Source: Alphaproteobacteria bacterium
GTDB taxonomy: Bacteria; Pseudomonadota; Alphaproteobacteria; UBA828
Reading direction: 5' to 3'
Length of the DNA stretch: 38,630 nucleotides
NCBI GenBank assembly: GCA_022820945.1
Contig: JAJEEP010000063.1
Location: 1-38,630 of the forward strand
Part shown: positions 10,578-22,069 of the stretch, in pieces
Layout of the letters: every line of letters begins with the position of its first letter
Numbering within the stretch: the stretch's first letter is position 1
Translations under genes and position numbers: made by a program
Notes under the pieces: generated by a model
What the model was told of the DNA's origin: nothing
What the model saw: the letters and a program-made list of their open reading frames with translations, nothing else
The model's database searches: none

Positions 10578-11304
10578 TCAGAAGCGCGAGCGGTGATCCG
10601 CCTCGGCCTCCGCCTCCCCGAAGCCGAAGTAGGCTTGCTCCACCCGCTCGTCCGTGAGCTCGCTGCAATCGCCCTCCAGCTCGATCTGGCCGGAGCGGAT
10701 GATGTAGATGCGATCGCCGTTTTCCAGCGCGCGGTGGGTGCTCTGCTCGACCACCAGCAGCGTGATACCCTCGTCGCGCAGTCCCTTGAGGATCTCGTAG
10801 ACCGTGTCCACCACCATGGGCGCGAGGCCGAGGGAAGGCTCGTCCAGCAGGATGAGGCGAGGGCTGGTCATCAGCGCACGGGCGATCACCAGCTGCTGCT
10901 GCTCGCCGCCCGAGAGCTTGCCGCCGGGGGTGGAGAGCCGCCCGCGCAGGAAGGGGAAGCTCTCCAGCATGCGCTCGAAGTCGGCCCGCACCTGCTTGCG
11001 GTCGCGACGCATCTGGCTGCCGAGCAGGATGTTCTCCTCCACCGTGAGCTGGGTGAAGACGTGGCGGCCCTCCGGCACCATGGATAGCCCCAGGCGCGCG
11101 ATGGTCTCCGGCGCAAGCCCCGTGACCGAGCGACCCGCGAGCCGGATGTCGCCCTGGGCCGGCGGGTGCAGGCCCGCGATGCCGCGCAGCGTGCTCGACT
11201 TGCCGGCGCCGTTGGGGCCCACCAGGCAGACGATCTCGCCCTCGCCCACGGTGAGCGAGACGCCGCGCACCGCGCGCAGCCGCCGGTAGCGGACATGCAG
11301 GTCC

Positions 11305-11318
<14 letters not shown>
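10578..11318 (-). CDS. livF: Branched-chain amino acid-type ABC transporter ATP-binding protein LivF
   Basis: One of two ATPases powering a HAAT-family importer (branched-chain amino acids, amides, urea or aromatic compounds in different systems). 246 residues with Walker A GPNGAGKS (about 34-41), the Q-loop region, signature LSGGEQQQL, Walker B LILLDEPSLGLAP and the switch His region replaced by VEQSTHRALENGDR, as is usual in LivF. It overlaps the end of livG by 14 bp, a sign of translational coupling. Confidence 0.92.
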
Positions 11319-12110
<792 letters not shown>

Positions 12111-12114
<4 letters not shown>

Positions 12115-13244
12115 GGCGCGCCGTCCCGCTGCGCGACACCCCGCCGCAGGGGGTCGTGCTCGGCTTCGGCCGCGCCGGCATCCCGCACGATCCGCCCCGC
12201 CTTGCCGAAGGGCCAAGGGACCTCGCGCCCGCCCATGATCCCGTCCGGCCGAAACACCAGGATGATGATCATGATACCTGCGATGGTGAGCTCCTGCGCG
12301 CCGATGGGCACGGACAGCACGGCGACGCCCACGTTCATGCCGGCCTCGAGGGAGTTCAGGATCTCGATCAGGGTCGAGATCACCACCACACCCACGACGG
12401 CGCCGCTCAGGCTGCGTTGGCCGCCCACGATCAGCATGGCGAGCAGGATGAAGGTGATGGTCAGCCAGAAATTCTTGACCGCGATGGTGCCGAGGTAGTG
12501 CGCCTCCAGCACCCCGCCGATGCCCATGAAGAAGGCGCTCAGCACGAAGGCGACGAGGCGCTGGCGCGGGATGTTGATCCCCGCCGCGCGGGCCGCGAAC
12601 TCGTCCTCGCGCGAGGCGCGCAGCGCCAGGCCGTACTTGGAGCGCTGGTAGATGTAGGCGGCGAAGAGCGCCACCACCACCCAGGCGAGCGCGATCCACA
12701 TATCCACGTAGATCGGAATGCCCGGCATGGTCGCGGCGCCCAGGGTCCACTCGCTCCAGTTGGAATAGAAGGTCTTGAACATGCCGAGCACGGCAAGCGT
12801 CGCGATGGCGGCGGCGATGCCTGAGAGCCGCATGATCGGGATGCCGACCACGAAGGCGACGATGGCGGCGAGCAGAGCTGCCGCGATCGCAGAGGGCAGC
12901 AGCGGGTACTGGTGCGCCGCCAGGAACTCCGGCAGCTGCAGCGCGAAGCTCTTGTTGAAGGGGCGGAGCGTCAGCCACGCCACGCCGTAGGCGCCCACCA
13001 TCATGAAGGTGGCGTGGCCGAAGGCCAGAACGCCCGAGTTGCCGATGAAGATGTAGAGGCCGATCACCATCACCGCGCGGATCAGCGCCGCGGTCACCGC
13101 CAGCGCCAGCACCGTGTCGCCGCTCGCCCACACCGCGAGCACGATCACGAGCACGCCGAGCGAAAGCACGATGGGCGTCCAGAAGGCGCGCAGGCCGATC
13201 ATGGGCAGGCGCAGGATCAGGTCGCGTTGGCCCGGCCCGGCCAT
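12111..13244 (-). CDS. livM: Branched-chain amino acid-type ABC transporter permease LivM
   Basis: Inner-membrane permease of 377 residues with around eight to ten hydrophobic segments. The family pattern is clear: YIFIGNSGVLAFGHATFMMVGAYG near residue 65 and the cytoplasmic coupling loop SKYGLALRASREDEFAARAAGIN that contacts the ATPases. A hydrophilic tail of about 45 residues after the last membrane segment (from GGREVPWPFGK) is long for the family. One base separates it from livH and its stop overlaps livG. Confidence 0.92.
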
Positions 13245-13245
13245 C

Positions 13246-14160
13246 TCAGACCTTCTCCTCGATCGACTTGACCTTCACGAGGCCGGAGGGCCGCAGCAGC
13301 AGGATCAGCAGGATCAGCCCATAGACGAAGACGTCGCGGTCGGGCCGCATGGCCACCGGGAGCGCCACCTGAAGGACCACGCTCGCAATCCCCACCACGA
13401 AGCCGCCCAGCACCGCACCCGTCAGGCTCCCCATGCCGCCCACCACGGTCGCGACGAAGGCGAACAGCACCAGCGGAATGCCCATGCTGTATGTGAGCGC
13501 GCCCACTTGCGAGACGTAGAGCAGCGAGACCACGGCCGCGAGCAGCCCGCTGATGGCAAACGCGACGGCAATGACCCTATTGGCACGAACGCCCAGCAGC
13601 CGCGCGGTCGAAAAGTCCTCCGACGCGGCCCGCATCTGGATGCCCATGGCCGTGCGCTTGAGGAAGAGCACCAGCAGCACCAGCAGCCCGATGGTGACCC
13701 CGATGGTGACGATCTGCAGGTAGGGGATGCGCACCCCGCTGATGGGCAGCGCCTCCAGCAACTCGGGCCAGATGCTCACTGCCTTCACCCGGCCGCCGTA
13801 GATCATCACTACCAGGTGCTCGAGGAAGAAGCTGAGCGCAAAGGAGGTGATCAGCAGCACGGAGGGGTTGGCACGCCGGAGCGGCCGAAAGGCCAGACGC
13901 TCGCAGGCGAGCGCGAACAGCATGACGATGAAGACGATGGCGGCGACCATCGCAGGCGCCGGCCAGGCGCCGATGAAGGCGACCGCGGCAGCCGCGCTGG
14001 ACGGCACGATCAGCGCGTAGCCGCCGATCATGATCAGGTCGCCATGGGCGAAGTTGATCAGCCGCATGACGCCGAAGATCAGCCCGATACCGAGCGCGGT
14101 GAGCGCGTACAGGCTGCCGAGCGCGAGCGCGTCGATGGCGTTCTGGACCAGTCCGGTCAC
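13246..14160 (-). CDS. livH: Branched-chain amino acid-type ABC transporter permease LivH
   Basis: Inner-membrane permease of 304 residues, partner of LivM. The N-terminal LGSLYALTALGIGLIFGVMRLINFAHGDLIMIGGY is the LivH hallmark, and the coupling loop reads TAMGIQMRAASEDFSTARLLGV. Ends normally in LLRPSGLVKVKSIEEKV. It follows the binding-protein gene after a 78-bp gap containing a stem-loop. Confidence 0.93.
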   Translation of the reverse strand: MTGLVQNAIDALALGSLYALTALGIGLIFGVMRLINFAHGDLIMIGGYALIVPSSAAAAVAFIGAWPAPAMVAAIVFIVMLFALACERLAFRPLRRANPSVLLITSFALSFFLEHLVVMIYGGRVKAVSIWPELLEALPISGVRIPYLQIVTIGVTIGLLVLLVLFLKRTAMGIQMRAASEDFSTARLLGVRANRVIAVAFAISGLLAAVVSLLYVSQVGALTYSMGIPLVLFAFVATVVGGMGSLTGAVLGGFVVGIASVVLQVALPVAMRPDRDVFVYGLILLILLLRPSGLVKVKSIEEKV

Positions 14161-14195
14161 GGCGGCCCCTGAAAGACAATCACTGAAGTGCCGAA

Positions 14196-14223
14196 GGCCG
14201 GCCCGCCGCGCAGCGGACCGGCC
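14196..14223 (-). promoter_or_regulatory. Stem-loop between binding-protein gene and livH
   Basis: GGCCGG...CCGGCC enclosing CCGC...GCGG, giving about ten GC pairs with one mismatch and a six-base loop. It lies just after the stop of the binding-protein gene with no T-run behind it. In ABC operons such hairpins often protect or partly terminate the message so that binding protein is made in excess of the membrane parts; that role is inferred here. Confidence 0.45.
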
Positions 14224-14238
14224 CTGACACGGAAAAGA

Positions 14239-15468
14239 CTAGTTCTCGTAAAGGTCCTCGGTGAAGTCCGGGAAGATGAGCTGCAGCGCCGGCGGGTTCT
14301 CGGCACCGCCCTGCCCGGCGTAGCTGCCGTTGCCGTCCTGGATCTGGATGATGGTCAGGACGTGAGTGAGGTCGATGTGGGCGTCGGCCGTATAGGTGGT
14401 CGGACCCCAGAGCAGCGGCTCCTTGTCGAACTTGTTCATCTCCGCCAGCACGGCATCCGAATCGAGCGAGCCTGCCCGCTCGGCCGCAACCTTGATCGCC
14501 TGGATCACGCTGTAGCCGTTGAGCGGGAACGAGGTCTCGGGCTCACCGTACTTCTCCCGGTAGCGGTCGAAGAACTCGTTGACCTCGGGCCGGGGGTCGT
14601 CGCCCCAGATCGAGCCGAAGGAGGACGCGTAGTGGTCGCTGAGGCCGGGCACCGCCTCGGCCCAGTAGTCGCCGTCCATGGAATCGCCGCCGCCGATAGG
14701 CACGTCGATGCCGGCCGCGCGGATCTGCCGGATCGCGCTCACCGCGCCGCCGCCGTAAGAGCAGAGGTAGAGGAACTCGGGCTCGCCGCGCTCCGCCGCA
14801 AGCTCCTTGTAGCGGGTGATCTGCGAGGCGATGGAGGCGTCCTCCTGCATGTAGCTGTCGACGCCGATTACCTCGCCGCCATAGTCCTTCCACTGCTCCA
14901 GGAAGCCGTGGCAGATGCTCTTGTCGTACTCGATGGAGGCATCGAGCAGCAGAAAGGCCTTGCGCCAGCCGCGGTCCACGTAGGCGTACTTGGCCATGCC
15001 CGCGCCTTCGCCCTGGCCGTAGGTGTTCAGCGTGAAGGCGTAAGGCCCGATGCCCTGGACGCCCATCTTGGCGTCCGACGCACACGACGAGATCGAGATC
15101 ATGTTGTTGCTGTTGGCCACGGTGGCGGCGGGCGCTCCCATGTCGTAGTCGCAGGAGACGACCATGAACTGTGCGCCTTGGGCCACCACGTCGGCGCCGG
15201 CCTTGGCGCCCTGCACCGTGTCGGTCTTGGTATCCGAGACCACGGCGCGGATCTGCTTGCCGAGGATGCCGCCTGCGGCATTGAATTCGTCGATGGCCAT
15301 CAGCGAGCCCTGGTAGGGTGGGCCGTCGTACTGGTTCATCCAGCCGCTGAGCGCGATGGCAAAGCCGATGACGACTTCGTGTTCGTCGGCCTCGGCCTGC
15401 TGCTGGTGAGCCAATGGCGCAGCGACCAATGCGCCGAGCGCCACGAGAGCTGCGAATCTCCCTAGCAT
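14239..15468 (-). CDS. ABC transporter substrate-binding protein (LivK/amide-urea type)
   Basis: Periplasmic type I binding protein, 409 residues, first gene of the transporter operon. It starts with a signal peptide (MLGRFAALVALGALVAAPLAH, cleavage near HQQQAEADEH) and then the family pattern VVIGFAIALSGWMNQYDGPPYQGSLMAIDEFNAAGGILGKQIRAV. The Asn/Ser-rich NSNNMISISSCASD segment and the later SYGGGAVSAIRQIRAAGIDVPIGGGDS fit this class. Sequence alone does not tell leucine-type from amide, urea or aromatic ligands. The hydrolase and isochorismatase-fold genes in the operon suggest an amide, ester or ring compound rather than plain leucine. Confidence 0.88.
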   Translation of the reverse strand: MLGRFAALVALGALVAAPLAHQQQAEADEHEVVIGFAIALSGWMNQYDGPPYQGSLMAIDEFNAAGGILGKQIRAVVSDTKTDTVQGAKAGADVVAQGAQFMVVSCDYDMGAPAATVANSNNMISISSCASDAKMGVQGIGPYAFTLNTYGQGEGAGMAKYAYVDRGWRKAFLLLDASIEYDKSICHGFLEQWKDYGGEVIGVDSYMQEDASIASQITRYKELAAERGEPEFLYLCSYGGGAVSAIRQIRAAGIDVPIGGGDSMDGDYWAEAVPGLSDHYASSFGSIWGDDPRPEVNEFFDRYREKYGEPETSFPLNGYSVIQAIKVAAERAGSLDSDAVLAEMNKFDKEPLLWGPTTYTADAHIDLTHVLTIIQIQDGNGSYAGQGGAENPPALQLIFPDFTEDLYEN

Positions 15469-15633
15469 GTTCCTTTCCTCCCAATCTTGCGCGGACGGCG
15501 TCAGGTTCTTGCAATTTCACGATCGTCCGAGATTTTCACTATAGGCGCACCGCCAATGACCGTCCAAGCGCCCCGTTGCGCGCGCGGTGGCCGCCCGCCT
15601 AGGCTTTGTCCGGCCGGGGCAAGGGAGGCGGCA

Positions 15634-16407
15634 ATGAGGCTAGAGGGACGTGTGGCTCTGGTGACGGGCGCGGCTTCGGGCATCGGCCGCGCCGTCGCAG
15701 TTCGCTTCGCCGCCGAGGGAGCGCGGGTGGCGCTGCTCGACAGGGCGGACGAGACCGTGCTGGACGCGGTGGCCGAGGAGATCGTGCAGGCAGGGGGCCG
15801 CGCTGTCAGCCTGGTCACGGACGTGACCGACGCGGTGGCGGTGGACGGTGCCGTTGAACGGGCGGCAAGGGAGATCGGGACGATCGACGTCGCGGTCCAC
15901 GCCGCCGCAATCTGGTACCCGACGCCGGTGATGGAGACGGAGGCCGAGGCCTACGACCGCATCATCGACACCAACCTCAAGGGCACCTTTCATGTCATCG
16001 GCGCGGTGCTGCCGGGGATGATCGAGGCCGGCGGCGGGCACATCGTCACCATCGCCTCGGTGGCAGGCGTCACGGGGCTCTCGCAGGCTGCGGCCTACAC
16101 GGCGAGCAAGGGCGGCGTGATCATGCTCACCCGTTCGCTCGGCACCGAGCTCGCCGGCCACGGCATCCACGTGAACGCGATCGCGCCCGGCAACGTGCGC
16201 ACGCCGATGAACGCCTGGATGCGAGAGCCGGGAAACGAAGACGTGATCCGGCGCTTCGAGCGGCAGAATCCGAGCGGCCGCGCGTTCTCCGAACCCGAGG
16301 ACATCGTCAATGCCGCGCTCTTTCTCTGCACGCCCGAGTCGGCGGCGTTCTACGGCGCCGTGCTGGTGGCCGACGAGGGTCTGACCGCGAGCCTGCCGCC
16401 GATCTGA
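15634..16407 (+). CDS. SDR family oxidoreductase
   Basis: Classical short-chain dehydrogenase of 257 residues. NAD(P)-binding TGAASGIG is at 11-18, the catalytic Ser near 142 (TIASVAG), Tyr155 and Lys159 in YTASK, and the structural Asn in DTNLKG (about 114). Asp36 after the second strand (LLDRADE) suggests NAD(H) preference. The usual NAG motif is changed to HAAA (89-92). AAGGGAGGCG precedes the ATG at 15634. It is divergent from the transporter operon with a 165-bp shared gap, so it may be co-regulated and oxidise a product of that pathway; the substrate is unknown. Confidence 0.88.
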   Translation: MRLEGRVALVTGAASGIGRAVAVRFAAEGARVALLDRADETVLDAVAEEIVQAGGRAVSLVTDVTDAVAVDGAVERAAREIGTIDVAVHAAAIWYPTPVMETEAEAYDRIIDTNLKGTFHVIGAVLPGMIEAGGGHIVTIASVAGVTGLSQAAAYTASKGGVIMLTRSLGTELAGHGIHVNAIAPGNVRTPMNAWMREPGNEDVIRRFERQNPSGRAFSEPEDIVNAALFLCTPESAAFYGAVLVADEGLTASLPPI

Positions 16408-16447
16408 ACACCCGCCTGCCGCGCCCGAATCCCGTCCCTCGGCGCGC

Positions 16448-16475
16448 TTGGCCGACCCTGCGATTTGTGTATAGT
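16448..16475 (+). promoter_or_regulatory. Sigma-70-type promoter before guaB
   Basis: TTGGCC at 16448-16453 and TATAGT at 16470-16475 are separated by 16 bp, a good housekeeping promoter match in GC-rich DNA. The guaB ATG is 25 bp past the -10, with AGGGG just before it. Confidence 0.55.
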
Positions 16476-16500
16476 GCGCGCCAACTCGATAGGGGTCACG

Positions 16501-17962
<1,462 letters not shown>

Positions 17963-18023
17963 CGCCGGCGGCGTGGTCGGACGTGACGAGGCCGTCCACC
18001 CAATTCAGCCCCGGAGGTGCGAC

Positions 18024-18518
18024 ATGACGACACCGATCAGAGTCTTCGCCGCCACCCTGTTGCTCGGCGGCGCCTTGGCCTTGCTTCCTGCGTCGGATGC
18101 CACGGCGGCGGGGAGCTCCAGCAGCACGAGCAACGCAGCGTCCCAGGCCGACCAGCGCAACATCGAGCGCGGCAAGCAGGCGATCGAGGCCGGCAACTGG
18201 GAGCGCGCCGCGGCATTCCTTGAGCGCGCGGCCGAGTCCAACCCGCGCAACGCCGACGTGTTCAACCTGCTCGCCTACAGCTATCGCCACCTCGACCGGC
18301 TGGACGACGCGTTCGAGAACTACGGGCGGGCACTCGACCTCGACCCCAGGCACCTCGGCGCCCACGAGTACATCGGCGAGGCCTATCTGATCGTCGGCGA
18401 TCTGGCCAAGGCCGAGGGGCACCTCGCGACCCTGCAGGAAATCTGCGCCTCCTGCGAGGAGACCGAGGAGCTGGCAGAGGCCATCGCGCAATTCAAGGAT
18501 GGCGCCGCAGCGCAATAG
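18024..18518 (+). CDS. Secreted tetratricopeptide-repeat protein
   Basis: 164 residues with a signal peptide (VFAATLLLGGALALLPASDATAAG), a Ser/Thr-rich linker, then TPR-like helices: QAIEAGNWERAAAFLERAAESNPRNADVFNLLAYSYRHLDRLDDAFENYGRALDLDPRHLGAHEYIGEAYL reads as about three repeats. It ends with a Cys pair (EICASCEE). TPR proteins act as protein-binding scaffolds; a periplasmic location is inferred. The start at 18024 follows GGAGG (18013-18017). It lies alone between guaB and the ABC ATPase gene, and its partner is not evident. Confidence 0.8.
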   Translation: MTTPIRVFAATLLLGGALALLPASDATAAGSSSSTSNAASQADQRNIERGKQAIEAGNWERAAAFLERAAESNPRNADVFNLLAYSYRHLDRLDDAFENYGRALDLDPRHLGAHEYIGEAYLIVGDLAKAEGHLATLQEICASCEETEELAEAIAQFKDGAAAQ

Positions 18519-18627
18519 GCCGGGCATGAGCCTCATGCCACAGGGCGGGGCCGGCGCTTGACGGCCAGAGGCGCGCTTTCGAGAATGATCCGTCAGCACG
18601 ACGTTGCCTGAGCCGCAGGGGGATACG

Positions 18628-19404
18628 ATGAGCGCGCAGCCCCTGGTCGAGATGCGCAACATCTACAAGAGCTTCGGCGGCACCCACGCGGTCGAGGATG
18701 TCTCGGTCTCGGTCGAGGGCGGCGAGGTGCTCGGCGTCGTCGGTCACAACGGCGCAGGCAAGTCGACGCTCATCAAGATTCTCGCCGGCGCCTACCGCAT
18801 GGACCGGGGCGAGATCTACATCCAGGGCGAGAGGGTCACCATCCACAATCCCCGCGATGCCAGGAACCTCGGCATCGAAACCCTCTATCAGGATCTCGCG
18901 CTCGCCGATCACCTCGACGCGGTGTCCAATCTGTTTCTCGGCCGCGAGATCATGACCCGCTGGGCGACCCTCGACGGCAACGCCATGGAACGCGCCGCGC
19001 GCGAGGTGATCGCCCGCATCAACCCCAACTTCGTGAACCTGCGGGAGCCGGTGCAGCGGCTCTCCGGCGGCCAGCGCCAGTCCGTGGCCATCGCGCGGGC
19101 GCTCTATTTCGACACCAAGGTGCTCATCATGGACGAGCCGACCGCCGCGCTCGGGCACCGGGAGACCGCGGTCTTCAAGGACCTCGTGGTGCGGCTCAAG
19201 TCGGAGGGAATCGGCATGGTCCTGATCTCCCACGACATCCACGACGTGTTCGACCTGTCGGACCGGATCACGGTGATGGCGAACGGCCGCCAGATCGGCA
19301 CCCACCGCACCGCCGAGGTCACCAAGGACCAGGTGCTGAGCATGATCATTCTCGGCAAGCAGCCCGGCGAGGAGACCGCCGAGGACATCGCGACGTTGCA
19401 TTGA
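18628..19404 (+). CDS. Sugar-type ABC transporter ATP-binding protein (orphan)
   Basis: 258-residue single ATPase domain resembling those of CUT2 sugar importers (FrcA/XylG type): Walker A GHNGAGKS (about 39-46), signature LSGGQRQS, Walker [16 protein letters not shown] and switch His in [12 protein letters not shown]. It is half the length of tandem-domain RbsA/XylG proteins. No permease or sugar-binding gene lies beside it: aspS follows at 19538 and a TPR gene precedes it. Either its partners are elsewhere or it has another job. The ATG at 18628 follows GGGGG at 18618-18622. Confidence 0.87.
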   Translation: MSAQPLVEMRNIYKSFGGTHAVEDVSVSVEGGEVLGVVGHNGAGKSTLIKILAGAYRMDRGEIYIQGERVTIHNPRDARNLGIETLYQDLALADHLDAVSNLFLGREIMTRWATLDGNAMERAAREVIARINPNFVNLREPVQRLSGGQRQSVAIARALYFDTKVLIMDEPTAALGHRETAVFKDLVVRLKSEGIGMVLISHDIHDVFDLSDRITVMANGRQIGTHRTAEVTKDQVLSMIILGKQPGEETAEDIATLH

Positions 19405-19537
19405 GGTAACTTCGGCGGCAGTGGGGCGCCGGCAGGGGCCGCGCTTGACAAGCCAGCCGGTTCCATGCGCTTTTCCGGCCCGGCTCGGCCCGCTCCGGGC
19501 ATCACCCGCCACCTCACGCATCACGGGGCCTCCCGCC

Positions 19538-21328
19538 ATGCATCGATTCCGTACGCATACCTGCGGCGCGCTCAGGCCGTCCGATGTCGGCTCGACCGTG
19601 CGCCTCTCCGGCTGGGTCCATCGGGTGCGCGATCACGGCCACCTCGTCTTCGTGGACCTGCGCGATCACTACGGCATCACCCAGTGCGTCGCCGAGTCGG
19701 GCGAGCCGCTTTTCGATGCGGTGACGGCGTTCAAGCCCGAGACAGTGGTCACGTTGACCGGCCCGGTGGTGACGCGCGACGCCGAGACCGTGAATCCCAA
19801 GATCCCGACCGGCGAGGTCGAAGTGCGGATCGCCGAGCTCCAGGTGCAGAACGCGGCCGAGACCCTGCCGCTGCCCGTCCACGGCGAGCACGACTACGGC
19901 GAGGAGGTGCGGCTCCGCTACCGCTTCCTCGATCTCAGGCGCGAGCGCATGCACGAGAACATGGTGCGCCGCAGCGCCATCGTCGCCAGCATCCGCCGGC
20001 ACATGGTCGAGCAGGGCTTCATGGAGTGCCACACGCCGATCCTGACGGCGAGCTCGCCCGAGGGCGCGCGCGACTTCCTGGTGCCGAGCCGGCTGCATCC
20101 GGGCACCTTCTACGCGCTGCCGCAGGCGCCGCAGCAGTTCAAGCAGCTGGTCATGGCGTCCGGCTTCGACCGCTACTTCCAGATCGCACCTTGCTTCCGC
20201 GACGAGGACGCGCGCGCCGACCGCTCCCCCGGCGAGTTCTACCAGCTCGACGTCGAGATGGCGTTCGTCGAGCAGGAAGACGTGTTCGATGCGCTGGAAC
20301 CGGTCATGCACGGCGTCTTCACCGAGTTCACCGAGCGCTCGGTCACCGCGCCGCCCTTCCCGCGCTTCGCCTACAAGGACGCGATGCTGCGCTTCGGCAC
20401 CGACAAGCCGGACCTGCGCATCCCCATCGAGATCGTCGACCTCACCGAGCAGTTCGGGCGCGACGAGGTCACGTTCAAGGCCTTCAAGGGCACCATTGCC
20501 AAGGGCGGCGTCGTGCGCGGCATTCCGGTGAAGGGGATCTCGGACCGGCCGCGCAGCTTCTTCGACCGGATGATCGGGTTCGCTCAGGACCTGGGCGCGC
20601 CTGGCCTCGGCTACATCACCTTTGCGGACGGCGCCGGCAAGGGGCCGATCGCCAAGTTCGTGCCGGATGCTGTGCAGCAGGAGATTCGCGCCATCGCGGG
20701 CCTGGAGGACGGCGATGCGGTGTTCCTGAGCTGCGACAAGCCCGACGCCGCCGCGCGCTACGCCGGTGCTGTGCGGCTGGAGCTCGGCAAGCGGTTGGAA
20801 TTGATCGACGAGAGCACCTTCGCCTTTTGCTGGATCGTCGACTACCCGATGTTCGAGCGCGACGAGCAGACCGGGGCCATCGGCTTCAGCCACAACCCGT
20901 TCTCCATGCCGCAAGGCGGGATGGAGGCGCTGGAGAGCGAGGATCCGCTAAGCGTGCTCGCCTACCAGTACGACATCGTCTGCAACGGCGTGGAGCTTTC
21001 CAGCGGCGCGATCCGCAATCACCAGCCCGACCTGATGGTCAAGGCGTTCCAAATCGCGGGCTATGGCGAGGACGAGGTGAAGCGCCGCTTCGGCGCGCTC
21101 TACCACGCCTTCCAGTACGGTGCGCCGCCCCACGGCGGCATCGCGCCGGGGATCGACCGCATCGTCATGCTGCTCTCGGACGAGCCCAACATCAGCGAGG
21201 TCATCATGTTCCCGCTGAACCAGACCGCGCAGGACCTGATGATGGGAGCGCCCGCGCCGGTACCGGACAGGCACCTCAAGGAGCTCAGCCTCAAGCTCGA
21301 CCTCCCGCCCAAGCAGGGAGAAGGATGA
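19538..21328 (+). CDS. aspS: Aspartate--tRNA(Asp/Asn) ligase
   Basis: 596 residues of the bacterial type: N-terminal OB-fold anticodon domain ([20 protein letters not shown]), class II catalytic core with [20 protein letters not shown], a GAD insertion (about 280-420) and the C-terminal [12 protein letters not shown] motif 3. H33 in RDHGH lies where E. coli AspRS has L30; His at that site is known from Pseudomonas-type non-discriminating enzymes that also charge tRNA-Asn, which GatCAB then amidates. I therefore predict the Asx-charging form. The start is ATG 19538; the longer upstream frame has no family similarity. Insertion-sequence debris starts within about 40 bp after the stop. Confidence 0.96.
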   Translation: MHRFRTHTCGALRPSDVGSTVRLSGWVHRVRDHGHLVFVDLRDHYGITQCVAESGEPLFDAVTAFKPETVVTLTGPVVTRDAETVNPKIPTGEVEVRIAELQVQNAAETLPLPVHGEHDYGEEVRLRYRFLDLRRERMHENMVRRSAIVASIRRHMVEQGFMECHTPILTASSPEGARDFLVPSRLHPGTFYALPQAPQQFKQLVMASGFDRYFQIAPCFRDEDARADRSPGEFYQLDVEMAFVEQEDVFDALEPVMHGVFTEFTERSVTAPPFPRFAYKDAMLRFGTDKPDLRIPIEIVDLTEQFGRDEVTFKAFKGTIAKGGVVRGIPVKGISDRPRSFFDRMIGFAQDLGAPGLGYITFADGAGKGPIAKFVPDAVQQEIRAIAGLEDGDAVFLSCDKPDAAARYAGAVRLELGKRLELIDESTFAFCWIVDYPMFERDEQTGAIGFSHNPFSMPQGGMEALESEDPLSVLAYQYDIVCNGVELSSGAIRNHQPDLMVKAFQIAGYGEDEVKRRFGALYHAFQYGAPPHGGIAPGIDRIVMLLSDEPNISEVIMFPLNQTAQDLMMGAPAPVPDRHLKELSLKLDLPPKQGEG

Positions 21329-21379
21329 TGAGTAGCGAAGTGAAGACTTATGGAAATTGTTGTTCCTAAATTGAGCAAT

Positions 21380-21995
21380 GCCAGAAAGCCAAGCAATAAA
21401 GGGAAGACTGGAGATCTTTTTGGGGCGATTTGTTTTCGGACGCATTAGGGCGTGGACTCATTAGTGGGCCTCGATCGTCGCCCTGATTCATTCCGCATCG
21501 TAGGCCTTGTCGGCGAGCAAAGGCCCGGCAAGGGTGCTGCCCTGGGCTCAGGGCGAAGCGGAGCGCCAAGCCAGTGGCGTCGCGCGGTCACGCGCGCGGA
21601 GCGCACGATGACCACGGTGCGGATCTTCGTCGTCAGTCCGCCTCGGGAACGACCCATGCAACGATCTGGCCCCCCCTTTTTGAGCCCGCTGCGTGCTGGT
21701 GAACCCGGACGCTGGAGCTGTCGATCATCTGTATGTCGCCGTCGTAAGCCTCTACGATCGCGTCCATCAGGCGATCCCATATGCCCTTCTTGCGCCAGCG
21801 ATTGAAGCGGTTGTAGCAGGTTGTGTAGGGCCCGTAGCGCTCCGGCAGGTCGCGCCACGGCGCGCCCGAGCGCAGCACCCACATGATGCCGTTGATCACG
21901 CGCCGGTCGTCCACACGGGGCACGCCGCGAGGCTTGTTCGGCAGCAGCGGCTCGATCACGTTCCACTCGAAGTCGGTCAGGTCGTAGCGGTTCAT
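21380..21995 (-). pseudogene. IS5-family transposase, frameshifted and truncated
   Basis: From ATG 21995 the first 105 or so residues are a clean IS5-family start: RYDLTDFEWNVIEPLLPNKPRG, VDDRRVINGIMWVLRSGAPWRDLPERYGPY, DGDIQMIDSSSVRVHQHAA with the first catalytic Asp region. The frame then shifts near SKRGG; the neighbouring frame continues as DRCMGRSRGGLTTKI. After that homology is broken: a later piece reads LADKAYDAE, then stop, IRATIEAH, then stop, so codons for Trp and others have become stops. The Glu-containing C-terminal core (ERFFN type) cannot be found. The protein cannot be active. Confidence 0.78.
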
Positions 21996-22000
21996 GGGCG

Positions 22001-22021
22001 AGCTCCCGCAATTTGGGAGCT
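22001..22021. repeat. Hairpin in IS5 leader
   Basis: AGCTCCC and GGGAGCT flank a seven-base loop, between the element end and the transposase start. Hairpins here are thought to block read-through transcription into transposase genes. Confidence 0.45.
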
Positions 22022-22069
22022 TGAATCATGATCCCCTCTCCACGACAGTTGTTTTATGAGTACGCGGGT

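Larger units (their letters stand above)
21365..22036 (-). mobile_element. Decayed IS5-family insertion sequence
   Basis: The right boundary is near 22036, where minus-strand GGGGATCATGATTCAAGCTCCC begins the element leader. The left boundary is lost: recognisable transposase fades out near 21365, shortly after the aspS stop. No matching inverted end is visible there, so the distal end is deleted or heavily mutated. Confidence 0.65.
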
